A stretch of 64,000 bases of DNA from Haematobia irritans (lineage: Eukaryota > Arthropoda > Insecta > Diptera > Muscidae): contig NC_134400.1 in the NCBI RefSeq assembly GCF_050003625.1, positions 58,718,066-58,782,065 of the forward strand. Direction: 5' to 3'. A program made the translations under genes and the position numbers. The notes under the pieces are model-generated. The model saw nothing but the letters and a program-made list of their open reading frames with translations. It searched no databases and was not told where the DNA came from. Of the stretch, positions 11,132 through 22,472 are shown one piece after another. Positions within the stretch are counted from its first letter, which is position 1; the number at the start of each line of letters is the position of its first letter.

Positions 11132-12065
11132 AGTAACAGCTTTCACAGTCCCTGGCAGACCACTCTACCAGTTTGTGGTCATGCCATTCGGACTGTGTAA
11201 TGCTCTACAGACCATGTGTCGACTGATGGACGACATTATTCCAGCCGATTTGAAGTAATGTGTCTTTGGGAACTTAGACGACTTAGTTGTTGTCTCAGAA
11301 AATTTTCAAGAACATTTATCTGTATTGGTGAGAATTGCCGAACAATTTCGTAGGGCTAATTTAACCCTAAATATCTCAAAAAGTCATTTCTGTGTTACAA
11401 GCGTTAAGTATCTAGGATATGTCATCGGAGATGGTGGCAGAAGTACCGATCCGGACAAAGTGAGCGCCATCCAAAATTGGCCAGTTCCGAAGAACTTAAA
11501 GCAAGTTCGTGGCTTCTTAGATATTGCAGGATGGTATAGGAGATTCATTGCGAATTTTTCTACAATTGTTTTTCCTATAACCGAAACTGTCTCTACCAAG
11601 AAGAAATTTGTGTGGACGCCTGAAGCGAACACAGCTTTTCGGAAAATAAAAGATCTTTTCAGTTCAACTCCAGTTTTGATAACTCCGGACTTTTCTAAAA
11701 AGTTATTTTTGCACTGAGATGCCAGCGACTATGGAATAGGCGCTGCCCTAGTGCAAATTGACGATAATGGACAGGAAAGACCCGTGGCGTTCATGACCAA
11801 GAAATTGAATACCGTTCAAAGAAGTTACAGTGTAACCGAGCGCGAATGCCTCGCTGCGATTGAAGCCATCGAAAAGTTCCGCTGTTACTTGGAATTACAA
11901 GAATTCGAAGTAATAACAGACCATGCCAGTCTAGTCTGGCTTATGAGACAGCCCAATCTCACAGGCAGATTTGCTCGCTAGGTTCTGAAACTACAGTCCT
12001 ATAAATTTGCTATTAGTCATCGTAAAGCAAATGATAATCTAGTTCCAGATGCCCTTTGATGGATA
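11132..12065 (+). pseudogene. gypsy-1 reverse transcriptase C-terminal part and RNase H
   Basis: Resumes after hAT-2 with TVPGRPLYQFVVMPFGL. The RT active-site box reads GNLDDLVVV, so the usual tyrosine of YxDD is replaced. Then follow VKYLGYVIG and the thumb motif FLDIAGWYRRFI. RNase H follows: a stop near DASDYGIG (11716), TERECLAAIEAIEKF and ITDHASLVWL, with another stop after GRFAR. This enzyme would copy the element RNA and remove the template. At least three stops and the changed active site make it dead. Confidence 0.88.
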
Positions 12066-12159
12066 CCCCACGATGACGTAGCTTCTATCGAAGTTCATAG
12101 CCCTTAAATTGATTTGAATTTCACCTTTTTTGATTCTCCGGAATATGAAAATTTAAGAG

Positions 12160-12725
12160 CCAAAATAACAAAAGATTCTAGTCGGTATCCTGACATCAAA
12201 GTCGTAGATCGTTTTGTATATATTCGTTAGGAACACTACAACGGAAATGATATTGACGAACAAGGCTGCTGGAAATTATAGATTCCTTCGGGCATGAGAA
12301 AATATTTAATTGCCAGATTCCATAATCCTCCAGTTGCATCACACGGCGGTATGTTTAAGACTTTAAATCTTTTAAAGCGACATTTCTTTTGGCCATGAAT
12401 GGTTAATGAGGTACGCGATTTTGTTAGGGAATGTGACACATGTAAATCCACAAAAGCTCCTAATATTATACTAAAGCCAGAAATGGGAAAACAAGCTATT
12501 TCAGAAAGACCATTTCAAAGGCTTTAAGTGGATTTACTTGGACCATATCCCCGAAGCAAGGCCTTTTGATTGTTTTAGACTACATGTCTAAATTTCATTG
12601 GTTACACCCTTTGAGGAAATTTACCTCCACGGCTATTAAGGAGTTCCTGGAGAGGCAGATTTTCCACTGTTACGTGGTGCCTGAAATCATTGTTAGCGAC
12701 AATGGGTCCCAATTTAAGGCTAACC
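12160..12725 (+). pseudogene. gypsy-1 integrase, truncated
   Basis: The N-terminal HHCC zinc finger is visible as HGGMFKTLNLLKRHFFW...CDTCKSTK with a stop in between. Then comes the catalytic core start (VDLLGPYPRSK) and IIVSDNGSQF (second aspartate). The third acidic residue and the C-terminal domain are missing, because the sequence is cut by a Helentron-like fragment at about 12728. Several TAG/TGA/TAA stops are present. Confidence 0.85.
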
Positions 12726-12727
12726 AT

Positions 12728-12785
12728 GTTTACTTCTTGAGCTTATAGAAACCGTAATTTGTATCCAATTTGCGTGAAATTTATT
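12728..12785 (+). repeat. Helentron-like family C fragment
   Basis: The word 'ttacttcttgagcttatag' and the following 'aaaccgtaatttgtatcc' match the tandem unit of the family C element at 8206-9784. Only about one third of a unit is present. It marks the breakpoint that truncated the gypsy-1 integrase. Confidence 0.6.
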
Positions 12786-12885
12786 TGCAGAAAACAATGT
12801 TAAAACAATAGACTATTAAAACAATCACGCAATTTTTTGGAAAAATATCTTTTGCTTTCATTTCTTCCCACTAGCAAACGTCCAG

Positions 12886-12893
12886 TATATAAG
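12886..12893 (+). promoter_or_regulatory. Candidate TATA box of the element X RING ORF
   Basis: TATATAAG lies just upstream of the RING ORF. The same word with the same flank (ccagtatataag) is retained in the other copy near 41603. Confidence 0.35.
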
Positions 12894-12902
12894 TGAAATA
12901 TT

Positions 12903-13305
12903 GTGCTAGAGCGGAGTAATGGTGAGGAAGAAAAAATACGTTGTAGCAAAGAAGCAATTATTATGGATGATACATATCTCCTTGATAATGCGAAAATTAC
13001 TGTCATCATACTCGAAACAACTCGTTCCGAAACTGCGAACTTGGAAAAAACTGATCCGGAAACAGAACCAACTGCGGAGAAAAGGTTGAAGATAATGTCC
13101 AACGAAAGTAACAAAAGCTGCGTTGTTTGCCAAGTTAATAGTCCCAATGAAGATTTTTTACCTTGCACACAATCGTAAGCTGTGAATGTAACAGGCGGAT
13201 GCAATAGAAAGGCATCAAGATGTGTATAAATGTCCTTGTTGTCGTTATGTAGTCCAGGATGTAATGCAAGTTTCGCTGAAAGCGATTTTTTCATTAATGA
13301 ATTAG
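12903..13305 (+). pseudogene. Element X ORF ending in a C3HC4-like RING finger
   Basis: The frame runs through an acidic/threonine-rich part (TDPETEPTAEKR) into KSCVVCQVNSPNEDFLPC, then a stop at 13178. In the next frames CNRRMQ and VYKCPCCRYVVQD complete a C3HC4-type RING, with the central His/Cys part damaged by a stop and frameshifts. The end-loaded RING recalls C-terminal RINGs of IAP-type ubiquitin ligases, but no BIR domain is visible, so no function is assigned. A related fragment (LETTRSE...) is on the minus strand near 41.5 kb. Confidence 0.5.
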
Positions 13306-13679
13306 TAAATTGATTATTATTGATTGCTATATTTGCACTTATCATAATAAAACTCTGATTATTTTGATTTCAAAATCATTTTAAATAAGTTTTGAAGCTT
13401 TAAAATTCAAACTAGTTTTAAAATGAAATAACTATGCGATATGCATTTGTTAAGCTCAAGGTTTGAAAATGAGTCCCAGATCAAATGAAAACAGGCCCCA
13501 AAGAAATTTTTGGGGCCCATTTTCATTGGGAAATTTTAGGGTTCATTTGCATTATGCAGCAGAATCCCAAAAAATAAATGAAACACGACCCCAAAAATTA
13601 ACAAAATTTCGTGTTGCTGTATGACATATAATTATTGGGGTTCATTTTCATCAGACAAAGTGGGGCTCATTTTCATGGG

Positions 13680-14058
13680 GCCCATATTCATAGCGTCATA
13701 ATTATCACTAATGTTTGGGAAAACATTTTCAATAAGAGCTACATAATTGAGAGTCTACAAATCGGAAAAAGTCGTTGGTAAGAGTAATTAATCCAGATGT
13801 CGCATCAAATGGGGCTTTTCCAACGGCTAATAATTGTTTGGAAACTTGTGCAGCACTTTGATTATTCTGAAGTTGAACTCTCATATTAGTGGTTAGAGAT
13901 AATATTTTACGTAATTCCGTAAAGGTGATGTCTTTATGCAAGTAGGCGTTCTACGAGGAATTATTGGCAACGTCTGTCTGAAATCGCCTGCCAACAATAT
14001 CATCAAGCCGCCAAAGGTGTTGTGACTTCCCCGAAGATCCTTTAGTGTGAAGTTTGTA
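13680..14058 (-). pseudogene. Helitron PIF1-like helicase fragment, N-terminal half
   Basis: Read on the minus strand: LKDLRGSHNTFGGLMILLAG then DFRQTLPIIPRR (the Walker B-type DFRQTLP motif of Helitron helicases), then LTTNMRVQLQNNQSA and, after a frameshift, LIENVFPNISDNYDAM. These are hallmarks of the PIF1-family helicase domain of Helitron Rep/Hel proteins, which unwinds DNA during rolling-circle transposition. The frame stops where the GGGGCCC block of element X begins. Rep (HUH) motifs are not present in the window. Confidence 0.88.
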
Positions 14059-14146
14059 CATTTTTGATGATGGAAGTGTCCATAAAATAGATGAAAGTTT
14101 ACTCAATGTATGTATTTTCTTTTGTAATTACATAATTTTTTCCGTC

Positions 14147-14900
14147 CACTGAAAAAACAGTGAACCCTTTTCCATTGCAAAATGAACTAAACTGTAGTAA
14201 TATTGACCATGATTTAGCCCTTAAGAATTTTTTCAACTTGTCTAGTTTAAAATTCTCTTAAATTTTAGTTAATCTATAACATTGTATTTTAGTTCATTTT
14301 TACAACACCATAAGATTTATATACCCCTACCAAGTTAAAAAGTCAGTATTATTTTGGTTTACCTGCTTATTTTTTGGTTAACAGTCTCTTTAAAATGTCA
14401 ACGAGTAATTTTTTTTAATCAATCATTCCACAGTACAGAGAAATTAAATAATTAAAGGAACAACAAACCTTTTTACTATTAGGAAAATTTTCATACATTA
14501 AAATTAAACTTTCTTTAAGCAAAAGTACTTTATTATAAAAACTTATGATGAAAGTTCTTAATACAATGTTTCTTGTGAATAAAAATTATGACCATGTTGA
14601 ACAGAGAGTAGTTCATTTGAACTAGCTGTTTGGACATTTTGACTTATCCTTTTTTATTCATCGTAGGTAATTTTTTCACATATCTTGCTGGAAAAAAATG
14701 GAAGCAATAATGAAAATTGTTAAAAATTAACACCATGTAATGAAATATAATTTTTTAATTCATCATTTTAGCTTGTAATTTACCTTATTTGGGTACATGT
14801 TATCAAATGGTGTATGGAATTCAACTTTTCTTTGGAAAACGTATATCATAAAATTTTTACCTGAAACAATTAGCGAAATAATGAAGTATTCTATATAAAC
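14147..14900 (+). repeat. Element S, copy 2, inverted relative to copy 1
   Basis: Begins CACTGAAAAAACAGTG and is a long inverted match of 1-751, with small indels. No coding content. The 3' boundary is fuzzy because it merges into AT-rich satellite. The two copies bracket about 13.4 kb of nested transposons. Confidence 0.75.
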
Positions 14901-15167
14901 TCATAAAACTGTGTTGTTATCGATGTGAAGGATATAATAAAATAAATATTCTAGTTGAAAGAAAGCCAAAGTTTTAATATAAAACTTACCAATTATCTAT
15001 TAAATTGTACGCTGAGGGGAAATATAAAAAGTTGTCCAAATTTATTTGGGTTACTCTGAAATTAAATATTTATTTTTTACATTAAATAAAATTATTAAAT
15101 ATGTTTCCAAAAAATCTAATGAAAAAATTAATAATAATATGCATAAAAAACCAAATATTCTGGTTAA

Positions 15168-15436
15168 CCCTAGACAGTCATCATTCGTCAAAATGACGAC
15201 ACGTAATTTCATTTTCGATTTAAAATGCATTTTAGTCTAGTGGGAAATGGTAAATTTAAGTTATACTAATTCGACTGTTTTATGAATTTTTGTTTTATAC
15301 TACTTAAAACCAAATTGAATAAGAAAATAAATTCAAGTTTCGCTCACGATGAAAATTATAGCGTCTTGAAATGAGCCATAGTCAAAATGACGAAGGATGA
15401 CGTTAATGTACAAAAACTAAGGATGGCTGTCCAGGG
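15168..15436. mobile_element. piggyBac-type MITE, 269 bp
   Basis: TIRs CCCTAGACAGTCATC and the inverse of CCCTGGACAGCCATC, flanked by TTAA at 15164-15167 and 15437-15440. CCCT ends and a TTAA duplication are hallmarks of piggyBac. The subterminal words TCAAAATGACGA are repeated at both ends. Confidence 0.9.
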
Positions 15437-15547
15437 TTAACAGAAAGTTAAAGAATCCTTACCAATTCACTATTAAATTACAAGCAAAGGAGTACTAAAA
15501 ACGTTTCCAAATTTTTAAGGGGTTATTCTGAAATTAAATATTTGTTT

Positions 15548-16866
15548 TATACCCTTCACCACTACTGTGGTACAGGGTATAATAAGTTTGTGCATTTGTA
15601 TGTAACGCCACGAAGGAAACGTCTGAGACCCATCGTTTAATATACCGATCGTCTTAGAATTAAATTCTGAGTCGATTTAGCGATGTCCGTCTGTCTGTCT
15701 GTCTGTTCGCTCGCAGTTTTAGTCCGATTATCATAAAATTTGGTATGGGGTCCTGTTTCGGCTCAAAGACGATCCCTATTGATTTTGGAAAAAATCGGTT
15801 CAGATTTAGATATTGCTGCCATATATATTTTTCACCGATCTGGTCATAATTGGCGTGTATATCAACCGATCTTCCTCAAATTCCATACATCCCAATATTT
15901 TATGAGTCTCGAAAAACTTGCAAAATATCATCCAAATCGGTTCAGATTTAGATATAGCTCCCATATATAGCTTTCGCCCGATTTACACTCCTTTGTCCAC
16001 AAAGGCCAATTTTTTGCTCCGATTTATTTGAAACTTTGCACAGGGAGTAGAATTAGCATTATAGCTATGCGTGTCAAATTTGGTGGAAATCGGTTCAGAT
16101 TTAGATATAGCTCCCATATATAGCTTTCGCCCGATTTACACTCATATGACCACAGAGGCCAATCTTTTACTCCGATTTAATTGAAATTTTGCACAGGGAG
16201 TAGAATGAGCATTGTAGCTATGCGTGCCAAATTTGGTTGAAATCGGTTCAGATTTAGATATAGCTCCCATATATAGCTTTCGCCCGATTTACACTCATAT
16301 GACCACAGAGGCTAATTTTTTGCTCCGATTTAGTTGAAATTTTGCACAGGGAGTAGAATTAGCATTGTTGCTATGCGTGCCAAATTTGGTTGAAATCGGT
16401 TCAGATTTAGATATAGCTCCCATATATATGTTTTTCTGATTTCGACAAAAATGGTATACCAACATTTTCCTTGTAAAATCGCCACTGCTTAGTCGAATAG
16501 TTGAAAAAATGACCCTAATTTTCTTAAACTTCTAATACATATATATCGAGCGATAAATCATAAGTAAACTTTTGCGAATTTTCCTTAAAATTGCTTCAGA
16601 TTTATATGTTTCCCTTTTTTTTTACTAACATTGTGTTCCACCCTAGTGCATTAGCCGACTTAAATTTTAAGTCTATAGATTTTGTAGAAGTCTATCAAAT
16701 TCTGTCCAGATCGAGTGATATTTAAATGTATGTATTTGGGACAAACCTTTATATATAGCCCCCAACACATTTGACAGATGTGATATGGTATCGAAAATTT
16801 AGATCACAAAGTGGTGCAGGGTAAAATATAGTCGGCCCCGCCCGACTTTAGACTTTCCTTACTAGT
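15548..16866 (+). mobile_element. Helentron/DINE-like element, family A
   Basis: Starts TATACCCTTCACCACTAC, forming a hairpin with the following GTGGTACAGGGTATA. It has a GTCCGTCTGTCTG tract, then tandem units of about 150-160 bp built on GATATAGCTCCCATATA. It ends GGCCCCGCCCGACTTTAG and ACTAGT. It is inserted in a T run of the satellite. No coding capacity. Confidence 0.7.
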
Positions 16867-17290
16867 TTATATTAAAAATATTACATTCATTTCCAAAAAA
16901 ATTGATTAAAGAAATACTAAAATAAGGTATTAAAAACCTGTCATTTTGGTGTAAAAAGGTAAATATTCTAGTTGAAAGAAAGCCAATTTGTAAAAGAAAA
17001 CTTACCAATTCTCTATTTTTTAAATTTGTTTGAATCCATTTGGAGTTGCTCTGAAATTAAATATTCCTTTTACAACAAAGAAAAATATTAAACTGGTATC
17101 CAAAAAAATTAATTAATAATATACATAAAAAATATTATTTTTAAAAGAAAGCCATATTAAAAAAATACTTACCAATTTATGACTAAACTATACGCTGAGA
17201 TATAACAAAAATTTTCCAAATTCATCTGGAATTGAATATTAATTTTTTACATTGAATAATAAAAATTTCAATACACTTTGAATTTCAACT

Positions 17291-17676
17291 TATTTTCCTA
17301 AATATTCTTAATAACTTTTTTCTAAACTAGCGATAATATATTAATAACTTTCATTTAAAAGGTTTAATAAACAAACACCAAAAATCCAAAATAGTCCATG
17401 CCTTTATATTCCCTTGTTGCATACCTGCTTAAAAGATGCAACAACCCACGCCGACGCCAACTATACAACTGAAGCATGCCAAACAAAACCAAGCAAAGCC
17501 AAAACATTCATACAACAACAAAAACACATGTGCATTTATTGAAAACAACACCTCACCCAGCCAAATAAACCATCCGCGTATAACAAACACACACACAAAC
17601 CACTAAATGAAGAAAAATATAAACAACCCCACGCTCTTGTATACACAACATACCCAGCTCTCGCTACCATTTCTCA
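17291..17676. other. No gene recognised
   Basis: The left part is AT-rich; the right part (about 17400-17676) is CA-rich, with words such as caacaacaaaaacac and cacacacacaaacc. No open frame with recognisable motifs and no repeat copy elsewhere in the window. Confidence 0.4.
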
Positions 17677-17680
17677 TTAA

Positions 17681-19247
17681 CCCTTTCGACCCCGAATTTT
17701 TATAGGTATCGCTAAATTTTTTTTACTTTTAATCATGTTGAAGTCATTTAAGAAGCGTCTAGCCAAAATTTCGGGTCGCCACGCCCATTCGTTTAGGCGG
17801 TAGAAAATGTTGCCTGTGGGCAACTTTGGGCAATTGTGACTACAAACTATTTTGTTTTGTAATGATAGACGTATTACGTTTTATTGGATTTTTGTTAAGT
17901 TTTTTTGTTATTTTACAGTAAATATATACTTAGATGCGCGCGTGAGTGGAATTTCAATCACGCTCAAATACATTCACGAAGAAATATTCGTACTCACGCA
18001 TACCATGTAGGTAGGAATTCACGGTCACGAAAGTCATACTCGCACACGCTCACACATGAACAATGTTTATGTCTCACGCTTTCGCACGAATCACGACAAT
18101 TTTCGTAATTCACGACAAATCTCGTATGTCACGAATATTTTCGGAACACGACAATTTTCGTGGCTCAATAAAATTCTGGTAATTAACGAAATTTCTCATG
18201 ACTCACACTATTGAAATCTTAAGTGTGATTAAATATGTAAAGGTGATTAAAATCGGTGAACTTGAATTGAATCGTGCACGTGAATTTGTTCGTGATTGTG
18301 ACTTTTTGTGTCTGTTTTACCGTGAGTGCGAATTTTATCGTGAATATGAATTTTATTGTTAACGTGAATTTTATCTTGAGCGTGAGTTGGATCGTGAGCG
18401 TGGGTTGGATAGTGAAAGTAAATTTTTATCGGGAGCGTGATTTCGGAGAAAGTTTACTCACTCACAATCACGAACACAATTTGATTTTTACTCACGCGCC
18501 ACACATTTTTCTTTAATCCCGTTCACGCACATTCACGAGGTTTCGTTTAAATTTCATTCACGAGATTTCGTTTAAATTTCATTCACGGCTTCGCGTGACT
18601 CACGAAAATGTTTTGTTTTTTTTTTTTTGTTTTTAACCCATGTCAATTTAACTGGCGGTGTAAAAAACCAAAGTATTATAAAGCGTCAATATTCGTGCTA
18701 ATCCACTAGTATGTTGCCAAGAAGTGGCTTCCTCCCATTTTACGATTGCTTCCAAATTCCCCACTGCACTGCAGATTTGTTTTCCACATCATCGCCGCAT
18801 TTCTCGTCACTGGGACATCCCAATTGAAGTTCAAATTTTTTTCAAAATCATTGTTTTTCAAACCTTTTTTCTCCAGGTCTTATGTTCAAAAATAAGTAAT
18901 TTTACTACCACAGTTGCCCACAGGCAACTTTTCAATTTTAATAATGTTCCATCTGTTGTTTTTTTGCAATTCTAAGATTTGACTTCCAGAAATATTTTAT
19001 TTGACATGTACTACAATAGATTTAGTAAAAACTTTCAACGCAAATATTTTTTTCTTGAGGTACGTGCGTGTTGATGAAAATTTTTTTGCTAATTGACAAC
19101 CAAATTAGCTGATTTTTCATTCAACTTGAAGAAAACACTTGTAGCTTTCGATACCGTTACAGTTTTATGAACAAAAACAAAAACAACGCTGACAGTGAGT
19201 CTCAAAACACAAAAAGTTGCCAACAGGCAACTTTAGGGTCGAAAGGG
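17681..19247. mobile_element. piggyBac-like non-autonomous element, 1567 bp
   Basis: Ends CCCTTTCGACCCC and GGGTCGAAAGGG, flanked by TTAA at 17677-17680 and 19248-19251. Subterminal copies of GTTGCC...GGCAACTTT occur near both ends (17800-17830, 18910-18935, 19215-19235). No transposase is seen. A CGTGA/TCACG array (17932-18612) fills the centre. Confidence 0.85.
17932..18612. repeat. CGTGA/TCACG array related to the element G hAT MITEs
   Basis: Dozens of CGTGA and TCACG pentamers in both orientations (tcacgaa, cgtgagtgg, gagcgtga). The left edge TAGATGCGCGCGTGAGT resembles the terminus TAGAGGTGTGCACGTGA of copies at 39337, 55858 and 58754. The right terminus is not preserved. A frame at 18274-18516 reads through the repeat and is unlikely to be a gene. 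Confidence 0.6.
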
Positions 19248-19251
19248 TTAA

Positions 19252-20123
19252 TGCATTACTCTCACTCAAACAAAACTCAAGTAACATCATCTTTACATTA
19301 ATCACATTCCACTATGCCGATAAAGATATCTGTACTATGCATTAGTTCATCACATCTGATGTCAATTTACTCTAAAAATAATATTCGTAAAGGCACACCA
19401 GTTTATGAAGGATGAAACGTTTAACTTAACATTTGCAAAATCTTCATGAAATGTTATCTACCATTTTTGACGAAAATGTCTATAAATTTAATTACATGTG
19501 AACGAAAAATATTTCATTGGGTAATTTTTTACCAACAATTATTAACTATAGGAATTGTCAGTAAGAAATTCCTATCCACTTTCAAGTTAATTTTTCGTAA
19601 AAAAATATTTTCTCATACAAAAAAATCTTATAGTAAATTGCACTTATTATTTAGAAAATACTTTACATTTCACAAGTAGTTTTATAGCATGACAAACGAA
19701 TTTTTAACTACCAGTTAAAAAATTTTTAAGCAAATTTCCATCGTATTTTGTAGGCCATGAACTAAACGATTGCTACTTAGAATTTGTAAAATTTCCTTTC
19801 GAGAACTTAAATTCTGGAAAATTCTTGTAATAAATTATTGTAAAAATCTTCTCAAATTTACGAGACACTTTTTTTCTGTGTCATTGGAAAATTTTTTGAT
19901 TATTATTCATAAAATAAATTACGCAAACTATTGATTTCGAGTACATACATAATATTAATGAAATGTTTTATATTATAAATGAAATATATATTTCTTAAAT
20001 GAAACTTTTCGTTTTTATTTTGTTCTCCCTAATACTCAATAGGTCAACATTTATGCATGCACTTATTAAACAAAACTCATTAAAGTCGAGGATGCAAGGA
20101 GAATAATTTCATAGTATTGTATT
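19252..20123. other. No gene or known repeat recognised
   Basis: AT-rich sequence with short frames only (for example 19446-19679) that have no recognisable motifs. No TIR or direct-repeat structure is seen. Confidence 0.4.
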
Positions 20124-20245
20124 TATACCCTTCACCACTACTGTGGTACAGGGTATAATAAATTTGTGCATTTGCATGTAACGCCAAGAAGGAAAAGTCT
20201 GAGACCCATCGTTTAGTATACCGATTGTCTTAGAATTAAATTCTG

Positions 20246-22287
20246 CCCAGCAAAAACTCTCATTACCCGGTAATCTTGTATGTAAGCCTATTTTAAAATT
20301 AATAACCACTTATTAATCAGCATCGCTTCGGATTACATTTACATACGCATGTCCTAGAAGGAAAGTACTTCTCCGCAGGCATACTTTCGGCCATAAAATA
20401 AGTAGTGCATTTAAAGCATATAATCACCTAATATGTAATGACTTATTCGTAGATACACCAAAGTTTGCAAAATAGCCACTTATTGTCTCAGCCAACCAAA
20501 TCTCGAAAATATTGATTTCTGTCGCCGATTACAATGGATCAAAATATGGCGAGTGATGCTGAATAGGAGAACTACTTGAATAGAAACGAATATTGTATAA
20601 ATAAACAAAAAACTAATAAATAATCTAAATAAGATTACACGCAAATTAATTTCACACTTAAAATAGAAATAGATGTAGGTTGTTTTAGGGAGTTGGATTC
20701 GTGAATTACGTTATAATATATCCAATAGCCAATTCACATAAGGTTCGAATCTACTAAAAGTGGATTTTAAGTTTCTTTTTTATAAGGCAAATGGCATTTG
20801 AAATTTATTTTAAGCGCATTTTGGAAGTGTAATGTGAATGAGGTATAAAAAAGCATTTATTTAAAACATAATATGATAATGTCATTAAACACAATTATTA
20901 TGAAATATTTGTGATAAAAATTTCTTAACGGACAATTTTTCAGAATTGCCGTCATATTACATATTATTTTTGATTTTTTATTTAAGCGCTCGATTATGTG
21001 AATAATTATACCTAATGGTACCATCATTTGTTCTATTTTATAAGTTCGTTAACTTCAACTGCCTAAAAATTTGAGAATAACAATTCGAAAATTACCGAGA
21101 AGTATTTATTTTTGTCATTACAAGTTAGTCATTATAACCATTAGCGTAGCTAGACAATTTTCCTAGGGGGGGGCTATAGCCCCCCTAGCTAAAAATGTAT
21201 AGACTGAACTTATAGGTTCAATTAATGTTTTATTTCATAAAATTGAATAAAAAATTAGACATCAAAATAACTCGACAATTAATTTATAATAAAGCAACTA
21301 AAAGTAGTTCCACACTTTTCCCAGCAAAAAAATTGTGAGTTGTTCTAAAGGCACAACTTTAAAAGTACTTCCAAAAATGTCCTCAATTATTTTAACTACA
21401 CAGGACGTTTTTTTACTTCATTTTTTTTCATATTTTAATGTGTAATTTTTGTTTTCTTTTTTTTTCAAATAGTTTAAAAAAAGAGTACGAATAAATAAAT
21501 TGGTACAAATTATTCAAATTTTGGCACAAAACTGCTAAATCTATTATAGAAAAATCGATAATTTTGGAAATTATTCGAGGAAAAACGTTTTAAACAAGCG
21601 TCAGAATGCATTAAAAATCATAAAAACAATATAAAAATTATTTATTTGGGAAAATATCACAAAATTTTTGAATTCACATTCAAAACACTGAATCTCATCT
21701 TAAGAAGCGATGCAAATTCATTGCAACGTCTGTTGAAATGGTGGACATTTGTTCTATGACAAGCTCATATTACATTCATTGCTTCTCCGCCAATTTTGCA
21801 CCATTTTCACTACTTTTTTGGCAACGCTTTTTCGCAGCATTATTAAGATATTAATTTATGAAAGAATAGTTTTAATATCAATTACTATTTTTTTAATTAA
21901 ATTAAACTAAACCATAAGTTCAACCACAGCTTAATTTCATAAATGTCTGACTTCAAACATTTCCATCGGCAACTGCTACCACAACCCAAGTAATTCGATT
22001 GTTAATGAAAGTCTTTAGCGGAACTTTGTGCGATTGTATATTCTTGTTTAATTTTTATAAAAATTAAAAAAAAAACTATTGACATTTATTGAAAAATGGA
22101 AAATCATAAATAGAGTTTCAAATTCTGGGTGGGGCTAAAATTTTTCTGGGGGGGTCTAAGCCCCCTCCCCAGAGGCCTTCCTACGCTTATGATTATAACT
22201 CGCCGCAATGTAATGCAACGTGTAATGACAGCTTTACTCCTGATAATGTCATTTGTAATGAGATGTGGTTACCTAGTTTTTGCTGGG
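20246..22287. mobile_element. Element P, copy 2 (carries a hAT insertion)
   Basis: TIRs CCCAGCAAAAAC / GTTTTTGCTGGG. Comparison with the family A copy at 15548 shows the host sequence ttctg|agtcgattt. TG is duplicated, so the target duplication is 2 bp (or an eroded 3 bp). The subterminal word TTACC...GGTAA occurs at both ends. There is no coding content. It is split by the hAT element at 21139-22191. Confidence 0.8.
21139..22191. mobile_element. hAT-type non-autonomous element in P2
   Basis: Ends CATTAGCGTAG and CTACGCTTATG (inverse CATAAGCGTAG), with perfect 8-bp duplication ATTATAAC (21131-21138, 22192-22199). G-run and C-run tracts (aggggggggct, gggggggtctaagcccc) sit inside both ends, as in hAT-1/2. 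P3 supplies the empty site. No transposase was found in the interior. Confidence 0.87.
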
Positions 22288-22472
22288 TGAGTCGATTTAG
22301 CGATGTCCGTCTCTCTGTCCGACCGTCTGTCTGTATATGTAATTTTGTGTGCAAAGTACAGCTCGCAGTTTAATTCCGATCGTCCTCAAATTTGGCACAT
22401 AGTTCTACTTTATCTCAACGACAATCGCTATTGATTTTGAAAAAAAATCGGTTCAGATTTAGATATAGCTGT

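Larger units (their letters stand above)
5139..12725 (+). mobile_element. gypsy-1, decayed Ty3/gypsy retrotransposon
   Basis: Gag, aspartic protease, reverse transcriptase, RNase H and integrase pieces lie in canonical Ty3/gypsy order on the plus strand. They are interrupted by a TA MITE (6184-6839) and hAT-2 (8089-11123), and cut off in the integrase core by a Helentron-like fragment at about 12728. LTRs and a primer binding site are not recognised. Many in-frame stops (often TAG or TGA) and frameshifts show long neutral decay. Confidence 0.88.
12786..13690 (+). mobile_element. Element X, one half (RING ORF plus GGGGCCC terminus)
   Basis: Contains 'ttatttgcagaaaaca' and a TATA-like site, then the RING ORF and an AT-rich part. 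It ends with a terminus of repeated words such as ATGAAAATG, GGGGCCCAT and TTTTCAT (13460-13690). The same parts occur at 41476-42410 in the opposite orientation. Both terminal blocks directly abut coding sequence of a Helitron helicase, suggesting X is an insertion in that gene. Confidence 0.5.
14945..17290. repeat. Degenerate AT-rich satellite, units of about 200 bp
   Basis: Recurrent words in the same order: 'aatattctagttgaaagaaa', 'aaaacttaccaatt', 'ctgaaattaaatatt' and 'tttccaaaaaa'. They appear near 14950, 15160, 15445, 16965 and 17120. The array is broken by a TTAA MITE and by a Helentron-like A element. No coding content is recognised. Confidence 0.65.

Noticed and set aside
1..14900. 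A Maverick/Polinton, suggested by long terminal inverted repeats about 14.9 kb apart
   Set aside because: No DNA polymerase B, retroviral-like integrase of the Polinton type, ATPase, protease or capsid genes; the interior is explained by gypsy, hAT and MITE insertions.
14945..17290. CRISPR-like array from regularly recurring words
   Set aside because: Eukaryotic AT-rich satellite with imperfect 200-bp units; no short identical repeats with unique spacers and no cas genes.
17905..18516. Short frames across the CGTGA-rich array
   Set aside because: Sequence is a pentamer array inside a TTAA element; frames have repeat composition only.
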